From Perognathus longimembris pacificus (taxonomy: Eukaryota; Chordata; Mammalia; Rodentia; Heteromyidae), in NCBI RefSeq assembly GCF_023159225.1, contig NC_063161.1:6385580-6449579 (forward strand): DNA of 64,000 bases, given 5' to 3'. The notes beneath the pieces are model-generated. The model searched no databases. It saw only the letters and a program-made list of their open reading frames with translations, and was not told the DNA's origin. Shown here piece after piece: positions 12,310-24,444 of this stretch; positions within the stretch are counted from its first letter, which is position 1; the number at the start of each line of letters is the position of its first letter. A program made the position numbers and the translations under genes.

Positions 12310-12372
<63 letters not shown>
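12310..12372. repeat. (CA)31 microsatellite
   Basis: The longest dinucleotide array in the window and uninterrupted, so likely polymorphic. Confidence 0.97.
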
Positions 12373-12374
12373 AG

Positions 12375-12920
12375 ATGCCCCATGGATGTTGAAGGAATGA
12401 ATCGTCTGTCTCTCCACTGGCTTGGCTTGTGCTGAACGTGCATTTGAGAACTAGGTAGCCTAGGCACTACGGCAGAATGAAACCCACTGACCCATATGGT
12501 AAAGGATTTAACTGTGCTCTTTGAAACAAGGAATTTTAAACATTTGAGATAATGGTCCACAGATGATTAGGAATTTTAGAATCACACTATCTTCCATAAT
12601 GTTTTTGTATATACTGCATCTGGAGATGGTTAAGAAGTTCAAATAAATGATCGAAGCATGCAAAACAGCCCCATTAAGTAATCTGCACCATTTACTACAG
12701 AAGAGAAGCTCTAAGAATCTTAATAATGGCTTCTAATGAATGGAAAGATTGTACTCCAAGGATGGCTAAACATCTCCTTCTTCATAATCACAAAAGACAA
12801 AGAGCAACTGAGATTAAATTGCTTCCAAGACTAAAGGTAAAACAACAACAAAAACCCTACTGGTTTTCTACTGGGATGTATGGACCCATTTCAAGTTACT
12901 ATTAAACATAACTCACGTAT
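12375..12920. other. unique non-coding sequence
   Basis: AT-rich; nothing recognised. Confidence 0.55.
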
Positions 12921-12924
12921 GTTA

Positions 12925-13135
12925 AGAGCTTACTTGAAATCAGGCACTGTTATTAAATTCCACCTCTCATCTTCCCAATGAACTCTTGTGAGTTCATTTT
13001 AATCTCATCATTCCCATTGTACAGGTCAGGGAATGGAAGCCCAGTATTAGCTAAGATCACACAACTGGCAAATCATACAGCTGGCACTGAAATGTAACAG
13101 GCTGGTTCCTTGCTCTTCCTCATACTGCTTACTGC
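12925..13135 (+). mobile_element. MIR ancient SINE
   Basis: Reads through most of the MIR body: aatcaggcactgttattaaa, ttgtacaggtcagggaatgg, aagatcacacaactggcaaa. Confidence 0.82.
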
Positions 13136-13361
13136 CTTGCTAGATGCTGAAACAGAGGCAGAAATCCATGCTAGGCTTCCATCTCTAGAGGCCTGAAGTT
13201 AAGCTCAAGAAAGTTCAGGAAGTTCACATGTTCAAATTCAAATAAGAAAATCCCTAGTTATATTAGTAGTTCATCACTGTGAAGGCATCTAGCTCTTTGA
13301 TGGTCTTCATTACACAAGTGTGTGTGTATGTATATATATATAAAAGACAGGGCACCCATTT

Positions 13362-13502
13362 TTTAATTCTTTGTTTTGTTGAGACAGGTCTTCCTGGGTA
13401 GCCCAAGTCTGTCTTGAACTCAGAACTCGTGAGCTCAAGTGATCCTCCTGTCTCGGCCTTCTGGGTAGCCAGGACTACAAGCATGTGCCATTGAGCCTGG
13501 CT
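13362..13502 (-). mobile_element. B1-type SINE monomer
   Basis: Contains gttgagacaggtcttcctgg and ctacaagcatgtgccattga. Confidence 0.82.
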
Positions 13503-14379
13503 CATTTTTCTATTCTTTATCCTGGTGACTTGCGCTACCAGGTCATATCTTTCTAATGAGTCAGTAAGCTGTCTGGTTTTGTTTTGCTTTGGGCTTCCAG
13601 GGCATCTAAAGTTTCAGCGTCCACATGTGTGCATGTGTTTATAAGACCTGACATAAATCGAATCCTATTTAGATATTGTGATTTTTACCTCCAGAGGGAT
13701 GGCATTTATCCCGAGGGGTTCAAGAGCCGGCATCTTCTTTCTTGTTATTTTTGTGCAAGGCGACCTTGTTTAGCCTGCCTTGGGGGCATTCAGAGAGGGA
13801 TCACAGTTAGCATGGAAGAGGGGCAGCTTGCCATGGAACTCAAGGCAACTCCAGTGCTTGGGCAAACAAAGCCAGCCCTCGGCTGTGCTGGCGCTGGCAC
13901 ACTGAGCAGCCTGGGGCTCCCGGCAGGAGCTGGTGAGAAGGCTGCGAATGAGTCATTGGACTTTTCAGGTTGACTGAGATGACTTCTGTAGATTTTCTTC
14001 GAATTTAGATGTGTTATCAGTGCTCACATGTTGGGCATAACGGGAAGAGGAGTAATCATTTTCTTGATAGCGCCTGGACCTCAGTGATAAGATTTGGGGC
14101 AAGATAGGGACTCTGCAAGAATAGTGCATGCAGCCGCGTGTCCCCCTGTAGCACTGGGAGCACAGGGGTGGGGGTCCCAGGGGCACTGTGTCCCCTGACG
14201 TGACACACAAGGGACCTGCGCCCACATTGGCTCTCGCAGGGCATCAGTAGGTACTAGAAGTTTGTCATTCTTCTGAGTTCATGGTCTTGGAAAAGCCCTT
14301 AAAACAAAAAAACAGTGAGTCCCCCACAATAAACAGATAACTTATTGGTCCCTCGGTTTCTAGAAATTCATTCACCCTC

Positions 14380-14475
14380 ACTGGCCTCAGTTTTTTTCCT
14401 CTTTAAAATGGAAATCACAATGGTACCTAATGCATGTCAAGGCTCGGACAGTATCTGGTAAAGAGTCAGCATTAA
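14380..14475 (+). mobile_element. MIR-type fragment
   Basis: Contains ctggcctcagtttttttcct, followed by taaaatggaaatcacaatgg. Confidence 0.65.
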
Positions 14476-14769
14476 ATTCATATTAATGTATACATGTGTC
14501 AATATTGATACAACTTAGTAATTTCTAGATGCTTGCTCAAAATAGGTGCTTGGCAAATATATGTTCAATGTTAAAAGAACTATAAGAGAAGATTTAGTGG
14601 AATACATGTCTTGTTGCCCGTAACTCAGGAGTTGATTGGCAAAAGTAGGTGTTTCTAATCTCCATGGGGGCAACCATTCACAAAAAGTGGCATTGAGACA
14701 ATGTCAGTGACTAAACAGAATGAAGAGAAGCAGCTGATACAATCGGAAACTTTAAAAGGACAAAAGCTG

Positions 14770-14855
14770 AAAGTGTAGATTGAGTGGTAGGCCACTTACC
14801 TAATAAGCACAAGACTCTAGTTTCAATCCCTGCTACTACAAGTAAACCACCCTAC
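14770..14855 (+). mobile_element. ID-type SINE fragment
   Basis: Contains ttgagtggtaggccacttac and agtttcaatccctgctacta; strongly diverged. Confidence 0.6.
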
Positions 14856-16027
14856 AAAATATGCTCTTCATCAGTCTGTAAAAGTAAATAAATGTAAAAA
14901 ACAAAAGTCTAACTTCTGACCTCTACTTACTTCCTAAGTAAGTACTGGCTGTTGTAATAATAACTTTAACCTGATATGAACCATTTAGTTTAAAAAAGAG
15001 AAAGAGAAAGAAAAAAAAATGAGACACATAATGGCTCAAGAGCTGCTAACTTCATGTTAGGTCAAATCATATGAACTTGTCACTTTTTTGGGTTAAAAAA
15101 CGGTCAGACTTTGTCAATTCCATACAGTTCAATGTAATATATTAAAGGTATCTGACACTAAATCAAAACACTTAGATTATCTTGCCTTTTTATCTCCTTT
15201 CATCTATGACCATAAAATGAAATTGGCCAATTTTCTGTCTTAGCCTCCCTGGCCTGTCAGAGTAAAGGTTCTGTTAATTGAGTGGTGGTTTCTGTACACT
15301 TCTCTTAGAGCTAGGCCTAAATTTTGCTGCCCTGCTTAATTCTGAGACTGTCCTTAAAAATGTAATTATTGAAATGTTAGCTTCATTTCACATTTCATGA
15401 TTTAGATAAAACCTTCCTGTTCTTTGTTTGGACAGCATTCGGGAGCTAATTAATACATTATTAATATATTGTAGAGGCAAACAAGACTCTGCTTGCTCAT
15501 GCAGCTATGAGGAGCATAAATTCAGGTCAGAAATATTTTCACAATTAAGCGAAAATGTTGTTATAATAGTGAAAAATTATTGTTTATATAATATAACTCT
15601 GCCCATTAAAATACATTATAGACTTACAAACAAGGTGAATAGCAGTCAGGCAATCTTTTTCTGGAAAGTTCCAATTACTCAGAGCCCACCTGGGGCATCC
15701 AAAATGCTCTGCAATGAGCTAGAAAAAGCTAAACCTTTTGGGAATCCCAGGAATGAAGCACTTCATTATTATTCATAAAAGATTTCATAATATTTGGGAT
15801 TGATCCCAACTTAGGAACAAGTACTGAAATAACTGGGCAGGCAGTAAGAAATGGGTTTCAATTTAGAAATGAAAGGGCTCCTCTATGGTGCAAGAGCATA
15901 GAAATGCTCAAAGAAAGTAGGAATGGTCCAGCCTCCGTTTCCCCCAGTTCTTAATCACCTCCTATGGAGTATTGTTTCCATTGTTGTGAGGATAAATAAG
16001 GTACTATTTCCAAAGTTCTATGCTTTT

Positions 16028-16355
16028 TGGGGGGCAGGGGAGGCACTAGGGGTTGAACACAGGGCCTATCATTTATTAGCAGGTGCTCTACCACTGAGCC
16101 ATACCTCCAGCATTGCTCTCCACTGGGTAATTGGAGATAGTGTCTTTCCCAGGTGTGTGGCTGGACCACCCCCCCCCCCGCCCCGCCCCTGTTCTAGGCA
16201 TCACATCATTGCTGGGATGGCAGGCACGCACCACTGTGTTTTGCTTCCCCCTACTGAGATGGTATCTCATGCCTGGGCTAACCTTGACCCGAAATCCTCC
16301 CTTGTCTCGTCTCCCAAAGAGCTAGGATTACAGCATGAGCCATGGGCTCCTGGCT
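16028..16355 (-). mobile_element. ID-type plus B1-type SINE cluster
   Basis: The ID-like part (aggggttgaacacagggcct) and 7SL-like part (gctgggatggcaggcacgca) are separated by a C-rich run at 16171-16190. Confidence 0.75.
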
Positions 16356-16359
16356 GCAT

Positions 16360-17390
16360 TTCTTGAGAAGGGCAAAAGCAGTATCAAAAAAGGTATTAGT
16401 TGGGGTTTGTTGACCCAGAGCTGTGACAACAACTGCATTGCATATGCAGAGTCCCGAGAAAACATGGTTGCTTTTATTTTAAACACAGAAGTACCGTAAC
16501 ACATTCTGCATTTGGCTCCTTAGATAAGTCAAACCATGGGCAAGAGAGGGCTCATGAAATCACCCATTCTACCTTTTCGCTCAATGCTATGTGTTTTTCT
16601 TGGGGATGTGTTTGAGCATGGAACATTCCCAATTGCGCTCGATTTGGGCCTTCTAATGAGATCACAGTCCCCCATGCAGCCATGCTAATTACATTTTAGA
16701 ATGGTTAGGGCAAAAATAGTTCCAAACATACCAGAGGTAATAACTAATCAGACAGCCAAGAAGGTCAACAGTGCCATGGAAAAGAAAAAAAAGAATTAGC
16801 ATATCTTAAGAACAAGTTCAAGTGGCTTTGTACAAGAGCTCTTATTTAAGTCTACAAGGATACGAAAACGCTCACAGAGCCAGGTATTTCTATATTTCCC
16901 TTTGTAATGGGCTGAGAGCTCCTGATTTCAGAGGCGCAGAGTCTGAGACTAAGAAGCAGCTGGCAGGTGAAGGCAGAAGGCGTGTTGTTAGGGAAATTGG
17001 CTGGGGTTTGAGATGAGGGGTCTGTGCCAGGCCTGTATCGCAGGGAATTTTCAAGAGGGGGCCTGGGGCTGCTGCTGAAAGGGTAGAAGTGATGCTCTGT
17101 GTGGGGCAAGGGCTCCAGGCCAAACCCCTGTTACAGTAACAACACAGCTTTAATCCACAATAACAATGAGTCATTCAAACGAGTGTGGATGGTATCACAG
17201 CACACAATCTGTTCTCGACAGAGCTCGGGTGTCGGTTCTGATCTGCCCACCCCCCCCCACTTTCCACTAAAAAGATGATTTCTAATAAGCAGCAAAGGAA
17301 AGCAACTGGAAACTATGTTCACTGCTTGCTGTTTTAAAACACTTACGTTACCTTTCTATAGAAGTATAGTCTGTAAAAAAACACTTTGTT
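16360..17390. other. unique non-coding sequence
   Basis: Repeat-free; TAATTA-bearing stretch near 16680-16760. No exon recognised. Confidence 0.5.
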
Positions 17391-17622
17391 GCAGGGCGCC
17401 AGTGGCTCACACCTATAATCCTACCTACTCTGGTGGCTAAGATCTGGTAATCGTGGTTTGGAGCCAGCCTGCTTGGGCAGAAAGGTCCATGAGATTCTTA
17501 TCTCTAATAATCACCCAAAAGCTGGAAGTGTGGAGCTATGGCTCAAGTGATAGAGCACTAGCCTCGAGCAAACAAGCTCAGCAACTGCACCTAGACCCCA
17601 AGTTCAAGCCTTGTAATGGACA
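17391..17622 (+). mobile_element. B1-like/Geo-type composite SINE
   Basis: Starts cagggcgccagtggctcaca. The right half is tatggctcaagtgatagagc. Confidence 0.87.
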
Positions 17623-17649
17623 CATTTGGGGGCGGGCCTGGGGTGGTTC

Positions 17650-17858
17650 AGTATGGACTTTTGTAAGACTTTTTCCCCAGGCCTAGACCTATGATCCTTC
17701 CAGTCAGCCTCTCACATAGCTTGGATGATGGGCACATACCACCCTGCCTAGCTACTGGTCGAGAAGGACCTAGTGTAGGTCTGGGCTGGCCTCAAACTAC
17801 AATCCTCCTACTCTGAACCTCCCAAGTAGCTAGGACTATAGGTATGAGCCTGGTTCTC
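17650..17858 (-). mobile_element. two B1-type SINE fragments
   Basis: Both parts end in antisense 7SL-like motifs: gcttggatgatgggcacata, and gtagctaggactataggtat. Confidence 0.65.
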
Positions 17859-18054
17859 ATAATTTTTTTTTCAATGAGTCAATTTAATAGACCCGTTCTA
17901 ATTTCAGAGGGTGCACTAGTTGCTTAGGAAAGGACTTTTTTCAAGTCTGAGACCATCTCTTGGGGACCTGTCTTTTGCAGGGAGAGCCCTTTTGGTTCGT
18001 AGCGTTTCCTCCTTTCAGTTGCTGAGCTGCTACTTCCATTTGCTCGCATGCAGG

Positions 18055-18225
18055 ATGGCCCAGGCGTTGCTATGGGAGGCGGGGACGGGCTGTGGTGCTA
18101 AGATTGCTACCGCCAATCAGACGCTGGCTACCCACCCGAACAATTCTACAATGAGGCTGACATGCGTGTCAGGAGAGAGAGACTCCCTCCCTTATACCTC
18201 AGGGACGAATTGGGGAGGAGATGTA
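18055..18225 (+). promoter_or_regulatory. possible promoter: X-box plus CCAAT, then donor
   Basis: GTTGCTATGG (18066-18075), an RFX X-box-like half, lies 38 bp before CCAAT (18113-18117) in a locally GC-rich patch. A strong donor-like agat|gtaagt follows at 18223. RFX plus CCAAT occurs in ciliary/testis and MHC class II promoters. No coding exon was recognised. Confidence 0.3.
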
Positions 18226-18569
18226 AGTTTGGGGCTAGTCCGTGAAGGCTGCCTGGGATTTTGGAGATGATGTGATGGAACAGGAGTTCAACCAAGAGTG
18301 AAGGCCTCTGTTCCAGAGTGGTGAGCAGGCATGGTCCTTGGAACAGAGTGTTCTCAACTCAATGGGCACACTTTGGCTGTTAAAAAAAAAAAAAAACTCA
18401 TCGAGAAGCCTGTATCCTGTTGATGGAAGAGCCAGTGCTCCAAGTTCTCTAATTTTTTTTTTATTTCAATGGTGCTACAGAAACTTACTGAATTTTTATA
18501 TATCCCCCAGCTGCCTTTTAAACCCTAAAATCATTTAATACAGTCATAATTTACTTTCAGAGAACGTGT

Positions 18570-18700
18570 TGCAGTTTACAAATTGTTTTTTTATACCCAT
18601 TATTACATTTGCTCCATCCAACAGCCCTGCGAACACCCCAAGCTCATCTCCACAAGCCCTTTTCTTCAAAAGTAACCAGCGGTTACAGAGCCTACCTGCT
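18570..18700 (+). mobile_element. MIR-type fragment
   Basis: Weak match: ttacatttgctccatccaac, then cagccctgcgaacacc. Confidence 0.35.
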
Positions 18701-21274
18701 ATAGAAATCACAAAATTTTTCCATGAGCAGGCCTTGTTGTGTTAGAAGCACAGGCTGGCGTGAAGTCAGCAATTCAAGAGAGAGAGAACAAAAGGCGAGG
18801 GCCCAACATAGAGACTGAGAGTCTGGGAGGATGGTGAGACTGTGGCCTTACAAACTGAGAGAATGGAGAAGAAGATACACAGCTGTGAAAAGGACGCATG
18901 GAGGGAGATGAAGGATGGTGCTTAGCATGGTATGGGGACCTACTGGGTAGGGTATGCAGTGCCTGTCCAGCCATCTGAAACATAAACCAAAAATTCCAGA
19001 TCGTGGTATAGAAAAAAAAAAGAATATTTTTAAAAATGTTGAGGAGTGAAGAACCAGACCCCTCCCCAGGATCTGAGAAGGGACCGGTTTCATCTCATGT
19101 GTCCCATCTGCCTCCTTACATCCCATTTAGTGTGACACTGATAAGCTGTTTTCCCCAAAGCCTGTCCTAGTGTGGAGGGTAGGCTCCGGCAGCCCTCAGG
19201 AAAGGGGATACCAGTGCTGATGCCATTATTGTTGCAATCTAGTTGGAATAAATCCTACTGATGTTGCAGGCATCAACACAACCATTTCGCCTGCTGAAAA
19301 TCAGTTTACATTCCTACTTAAGAGATATGATGTGAAATGAAATTAATCCCATTGCAGCAAAGAGGATGAATTCAGTGAGCAAATCCCTTTGTAGTTCATT
19401 TGAAACAAAATCCACACATTCAGAGTATCAGCTCTGGAATGAACAACTGCCTTTATCCATTTTCTTTACAGTTAAATTCACATCAGAGCTATTTTATATG
19501 ACCATTATTTTATATCCTCTGTCCTTAGGCAAGGGTCACAGTGTAAACACTTGCCGGTCAATCGCAATGTTTCGATGGAACTTAGCCTAAGGACTATCAC
19601 TTTGACTAAACTATAAGCCGCCAAGATCACCAAGATTGACAGCTCCTCAGAGAAAGAAGAGACTGATACTAAAAACCAAACAAAGCTGGGAATATTCTTT
19701 TATATCCTCCTTTCTCTGCTCTCCATGGCCCCGAAGGCAGTTTGCACACAGGATACATTTAATAAACACATTTTAGTGGTAACGGTCACCAATAGGCGAG
19801 ACTTGGGGCAGGTTCACAGATTACCAAGGCACAGAAAGGTTGGAGAGGGAAGCTCAGGGTGACCAGCTCATGGCACTGTGCCTGGAAAGGGAGGCTTGTG
19901 TCCAGCAGGCAGAGGGAAGACGGTTGGCAGAACCGGCCCTCAGGAATGCTAGGGAGCCCATCACATCTGAAGGATGAAAGGAAGCTGCCCTGTCTCTGGG
20001 AGGCCATGTGGGTCGGGAGCTGGGAAGCACTTGTGGCTTAGATGGATTAGAAAGCACCGTCAGTCCTTAGGAACTCTTTCTCTGGAAAATTTCAAGTGGA
20101 AGAGTAGAAAGCGTTTCTGAAACGATTTAGATGCCCTGCAAGGCAGACATGACCCAGAGGACCTCTGCAGTTCTATTCCTGTGCTTTTCCTGTGGGTTTG
20201 TGGTGGTCAGGGTCAGGGCCTGGCCGGCTTCCTGAGTACCTTTCTCCACAGCTGGAAGCACCTGACCCCTTCTTGCAAGCTGAGCAAACTGTGGACTCAG
20301 CACTAAGTCTCTTCTGGGCTGGGAGGGATTTAAGGAGCTCACTGGAGCTGAAAGCTCAGCCGTCCCTTCACCAGGCCACCCCCTGCTACTCCAGCAAGCC
20401 GGCTCATGCCTTGCTTCTAAGTCACTGCTTAATCTATTTACCTGAAATCTCTCCCAGTTCTTCCATGCTAATATCTGAAATGCTCTCTGGCTTTCCAGGT
20501 CTTTCATAGGAAAAGTGAGTCTTGTCTGCCTCTCTCCCTTTCTTTCACTTTCCCTCTCCATGCCCTGCGCCCCCACCTCTACTTTCCCTCTGTCTCTCTA
20601 GCCTCTCCCACCCTCACCTCGCCAATCCTGTGCCTTTCACCAGCAGTCCCGTCCCTGCCCAGCCCTGTGAGGCCAGCTGACCGCACAGCCCGGTGGCCGC
20701 CTGTGCTCCATGTCTCCTCTGGCCTGTGGTGGGCTTCTCCGTGCCCTACCCCTCGCGTCACCATCACTTTCTTCTTTGCCTGGCCATATCAAAACACCAC
20801 ATGGCTCCATTTTCTACAACACTGTACTTTTTATAGCTGCACCTGGGTAAAGTCCCTCTGTAGAAAAACCATACACATCCTGCCCGGGGCTTCTTCACAT
20901 CTGGGGCAAGTCCTTGTTGTGGGGACCATATAGGGTTCTTAGGGGCATCGCTGGTATCTATTGACTGATGGTTCTCCAGGTTCCAATGGGATGTCTGAAT
21001 GATCTTGTGCTACTGTCAAACGCCTTTCCATGGTGGTGGGGTGGGCAGTGGGTGCAGACGAACTGCTCCACGAGGAGCCAGAATGGCAAGAGTATCTGCT
21101 TTGAGAAAGAACTTGGTTGTATAGCGAACTTCTCAATCGTAACATTTTAAACATCACAGGTGATTTTATACATTTTATATTAGCAGTAGGCAGAAGGTAA
21201 GTAAAATGGGCGAAATCTCATCACCCTAGGTCATTTCTTCTTAGGTTTGATTACAAACAAGAATCACTGGGTGG

Positions 21275-21478
21275 GTCTGGGAATGTGGCCTAGTGGCAAG
21301 AGTGCTTGCCTTGTATACATGAAGCCCTAGGTTCGATTCCTCAGCACCTCGTATATAGAAAAGGCCAGAAGTGGCGCTGTGGCTCAAGTTGGCAGAGTGC
21401 TAACCTTGAGCAAAAAGAAGCCAGGGCCAGTGCTCAGGCCCTGAGTTCAAGCCCCAGGACTGGCAAAAAAAAAAAAAA
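21275..21478 (+). mobile_element. dimeric SINE (ID-like plus Geo-type)
   Basis: The ID-like left half is tgtggcctagtggcaagagt; the right half is gccagaagtggcgctgtggc, followed by a 15-A tail. The direct repeat aatcactggg flanks it on both sides. Confidence 0.93.
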
Positions 21479-21499
21479 ATCACTGGGAAAGTCTTTTTT

Positions 21500-21588
21500 T
21501 TTCTTCCTCTCCCTCTCCCTTTGGGATCTGAACTCAGGACCTTACAACTGCCAGGAAAGTGCTCTACCATTTGAACCACACCCAGCCA
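21500..21588 (-). mobile_element. ID-type SINE fragment
   Basis: Contains tgggatctgaactcaggacc and gtgctctaccatttgaacca; it lies directly between two other SINEs. Confidence 0.6.
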
Positions 21589-21607
21589 TGGGAATTTCCC
21601 CTCATAC

Positions 21608-21834
21608 CTTGTGGCGCCTGGGGTCAGGGCCTAGGCATTGTCCCTGACTAGCACTCTAAACTAGCACTCTACCACTTCGAAACACAGCTCTACTTCCAGT
21701 ATTCTGGTGGTTAGTTGGAGATGAGTCTTATGGACTTTTCTGGTATCAAGCTTTTTTGGTATCAAACTGAGATCCTCAGATCTCAGCCTTCTGAGTAGCT
21801 AGGAGTACAGGCATGAGCCACAGGTCCCCAGCTG
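21608..21834 (-). mobile_element. B1-like/Geo-type composite SINE
   Basis: Contains gcactctaccacttcgaaac, ggtggttagttggagatgag and gagtagctaggagtacaggc, with a small internal duplication of ctagcactcta. Confidence 0.83.
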
Positions 21835-22044
21835 GAATTCTTTTTAAAGTTCAGGTTTTAACTTAAGTTACTTGCAAAGGGTCCTAAGAAACAATTCTTC
21901 ACTCCCCAACATAATAAAACACATTGTGTTTTTCTATACCATGATCTGAAATTTTTGAATTTTGTTTTGCAAGGCCCCTCCTTTTTTACTTACTTATTAT
22001 TATTTTTTTTTTTAGGTGCATTGGCTGAGAATCAACTAGATTGG

Positions 22045-22174
22045 ATAGCCTCATTTTTATTCATTTGTTTTTCTGGAGACATGCCTCTATGTAGTGTAGG
22101 CTGGCCTCAAGCTCTCCCTTCTCTTGCTTCAGCTTCCTTGCTGGGATTATAGGCAGGAATGACTGTACTCAGTA
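22045..22174 (-). mobile_element. B1-type SINE fragment
   Basis: Contains gtaggctggcctcaagctct and ttgctgggattataggcagg. Confidence 0.65.
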
Positions 22175-22544
22175 ACAACCTTATTTCTAACAGGCTCCCA
22201 AGGGGTTCAAGTGCTACTAGTCCTGGACCACACACGCTAAGTCAGGTACAGAGGCCCAGATCCCAGTCACCAATGAGGGTTGAGAGAGGGGTAATGGACT
22301 CAATCACAAGATCACAAGAACAACATGAATATTTTCATTAGAGTGATAAGACTCATGGGGATATTTTGAAATATGATATTTCTATTAGCTTGAAATGATA
22401 CATACTACAGGAGTTTCCTGTGAGCTCTGCTTTGGCCATGGAGATGTACAAACTATTAGTTTGGGGAGACTTTCAGAGGGCTCCAAAAATCTGACAGTAA
22501 CTTAAAACTTCAAGGTCTTTATAGTCTTTGTGTTACTAAAGGAA

Positions 22545-22590
22545 GAGGGTGGGGTGGGGGTGGGGTGGAGTGGGAGAGGGGGTGGGGAGA
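22545..22590. repeat. G-rich tract with quadruplex pattern
   Basis: Runs of GGGG/GGGGG separated by single T or short spacers on the plus strand. Confidence 0.8.
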
Positions 22591-22815
22591 AGAGAGCCAC
22601 TCAGTTTCTACAATTTAATCAACATCTTTCTGTAGTGTAGTCTGAGTGTTTTACTGCTTAAAGACAATGCAGTCTCTTTACTTTCCATATTGATCCAACT
22701 CCCAGGATGAGTAAAATCCTTAGACACATTAAGGGCTCTCCAGAAACTTGTAAATTTAGATGAAGCATGGGGTGGGGTTGTGCACTGGCTCTGGTTATAC
22801 TAAAGTCATCATAAT

Positions 22816-22816
<1 letters not shown>

Positions 22817-22850
<34 letters not shown>
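22817..22850. repeat. (CT)n/(CA)n compound microsatellite
   Basis: A CT run changes directly into a CA run. Confidence 0.95.
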
Positions 22851-23071
22851 ATTTGACAACCACATTCGATGGATCTGACTAAGAAAATAATGACTTGAAG
22901 CATGCGTGTAAACAAATACTTTTATCTAAAATTTGTATTAACCCTGCATATTACTGGAATTCCAAATCAGACAAATCAGTTCTATCTTTCAATTATTTTC
23001 CCAAATGAATTCCCATTAAATGAAACAGAGTGATAAGGATAATCACCTTTGTGTGCCTGTATGTGTCTGAT

Positions 23072-23301
23072 GTGTGTCAGTCCTGAGGTTTCAACTCAAG
23101 GCCTGGGCACTGGCCTTGAGCTATTGTGCTCAAGGCCAGAGCTCTACCACTTGAGCCTCAGTTCCACTTCTGGCTTTTTGGTGGTTAATCAGAGATATGT
23201 GTCGTAGGGTTTTCTGCCCTGGCTGGCTTTGAAACTGGCTTTTCAGGTCTCAGCCTCCTGAACAGCTAGAATTGCAGGTGTGAGCCACCAGTGCCCGGCT
23301 T
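23072..23301 (-). mobile_element. B1-like/Geo-type composite SINE
   Basis: Contains gagctctaccacttgagcct, ggtggttaatcagagatatg and gaattgcaggtgtgagccac. Confidence 0.86.
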
Positions 23302-24190
23302 TAATCGTATCTTTTGCAAGTTGCTCAGAGCCTGAGTGCGCCTCAAAGAGAAAGTCAACGTGTGATCCTTGTGAGGCCAGGGATCCGGGATGAGATCTGT
23401 TAAACTGTGATGGCACAGACAGGCCCCCACATGCTGGAAGAGCTAAGACACAAGTTCTAGAATATTTTGACAGATTGTTATCAAGATGATCAAGAGTAAT
23501 TGGGATAAATGTCACTACATTAAATCTCTGTGCCTAGACAATTTTTTTTAAAGCCAATAGTGTAAATATAGAATAAGTGAGATCTATCTAGCTTACTAGT
23601 AGCTTGTGGGAAGTTCATGGGTTTTAATTGACCACAATTTCAGTATGAGTCAACAATATGACATAAATGCCAAAAAGACGAATGCAGTTGTGGGCCATAT
23701 TAATAAAAGCATGGGGTAGAGATCAAAGGAGTACAGTTGTCCCTTGCTATATCATGGCTCACTGATTGTAGCTTCACTGTATTGCAGGTTGTTGTTGTTT
23801 TTTTAATATGGAAATCGTGATCCCTCACCTACTGTGGGAGCTACATTCCTAGGTTCCAGAGACTCTCAGATAGGTGAAACCCCACAAAGTAACAATTAGT
23901 GAGCCTCAAGCGTGAGGGATGACTATCCACCCCTGCTCCTTTGCAATTTGTCACAGGGGTCTCTGAAGTGCACCTCCAGGATGGGTAAGGAATCACTGCA
24001 GTTGCTCCATGGTGGTCAGCATTGTTCCAGTACTCCTGGAGAGCTCAGGTCTACTCTGGACAATACAACTGGAGAGGGGCCCTGAGCTGGAGTTTCTTCA
24101 GAGGTGAGCCCTTAAAACAACATCGCCATGAAAACCTGCACCATATAAGGGAGCAAAGAGAGCCAAGAATTTTTATGCTTTACAAAAAGG
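23302..24190. other. unique sequence plus MITE-like element
   Basis: Apart from the element at 23733-23925 no repeat or gene is recognised. Confidence 0.5.
23733..23925. mobile_element. small DNA-transposon (MITE-like) remnant
   Basis: The two ends are imperfect inverted repeats: agttgtcccttgctatatca on the left, and on the right the reverse complement agtcatccctcacgcttgag. The phrase 'atatcatggctcactgattg' resembles old non-autonomous Tc1/mariner-type repeats of mammals. It is about 190 bp, with no coding capacity. Confidence 0.5.
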
Positions 24191-24194
24191 CTTT

Positions 24195-24402
24195 GCTGGG
24201 TGCCAGTGGCTCATGCCTGTAATCCTCGCTACTTAGGAGGCTAAGATCCGAGGGTCATGGTTCGAAGCCAAGCCTGGGATGAAAAGTTCATGGGACTCTT
24301 ATCTCAGATTAATTAATGAAATGCAGGAAGTGGAGGTGTGACTCAAATGATGTGCAACAGCCTTGAGCAAGCAAGAGGCCCCAAGTTCAAGCCCTAGTAA
24401 TG
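24195..24402 (+). mobile_element. B1-like/Geo-type composite SINE
   Basis: Starts gctgggtgccagtggctcat and ends at the (AC)n tract 24403-24441. Confidence 0.86.

Positions 24403-24441
<39 letters not shown>
24403..24441. repeat. (AC)n microsatellite
   Basis: Pure AC repeat at the end of a SINE. Confidence 0.95.
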
Positions 24442-24442
<1 letters not shown>

Positions 24443-24444
24443 CT

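Larger units (their letters stand above)
13505..16025. other. mostly unique sequence with an AT-rich conserved-looking block
   Basis: Contains a MIR piece and an ID piece. The 15420-15780 stretch is AT-rich and repeat-free, with gctaattaatacattattaa-type homeobox-like motifs and a 116-codon chance frame. Confidence 0.45.
17860..21270. other. mostly unique non-coding sequence
   Basis: Holds the X-box/CCAAT candidate (18055-18225), a weak MIR piece, and 19240-19700 with repeat-free AT-rich sequence. A 149-codon minus-strand frame (20127-20576) has no recognisable domain. Confidence 0.5.
22175..23070. other. unique non-coding sequence
   Basis: Contains the G-rich tract and the CT/CA microsatellite; otherwise nothing recognised. 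Confidence 0.5.

Noticed and set aside
12310..12372. CRISPR-like or other regularly spaced array
   Set aside because: Simple dinucleotide repeat; no spacer-repeat structure anywhere in the window.
16850..17174. Possible coding exons of the neighbouring gene GRAP2 (expected somewhere to the left on the minus strand)
   Set aside because: I looked for the SH3-type first coding exon on the minus strand and did not see it. This frame has no such similarity.
20127..20576. 149-codon minus-strand frame
   Set aside because: No recognised domain, and an opposite-strand frame is open over the same bases.
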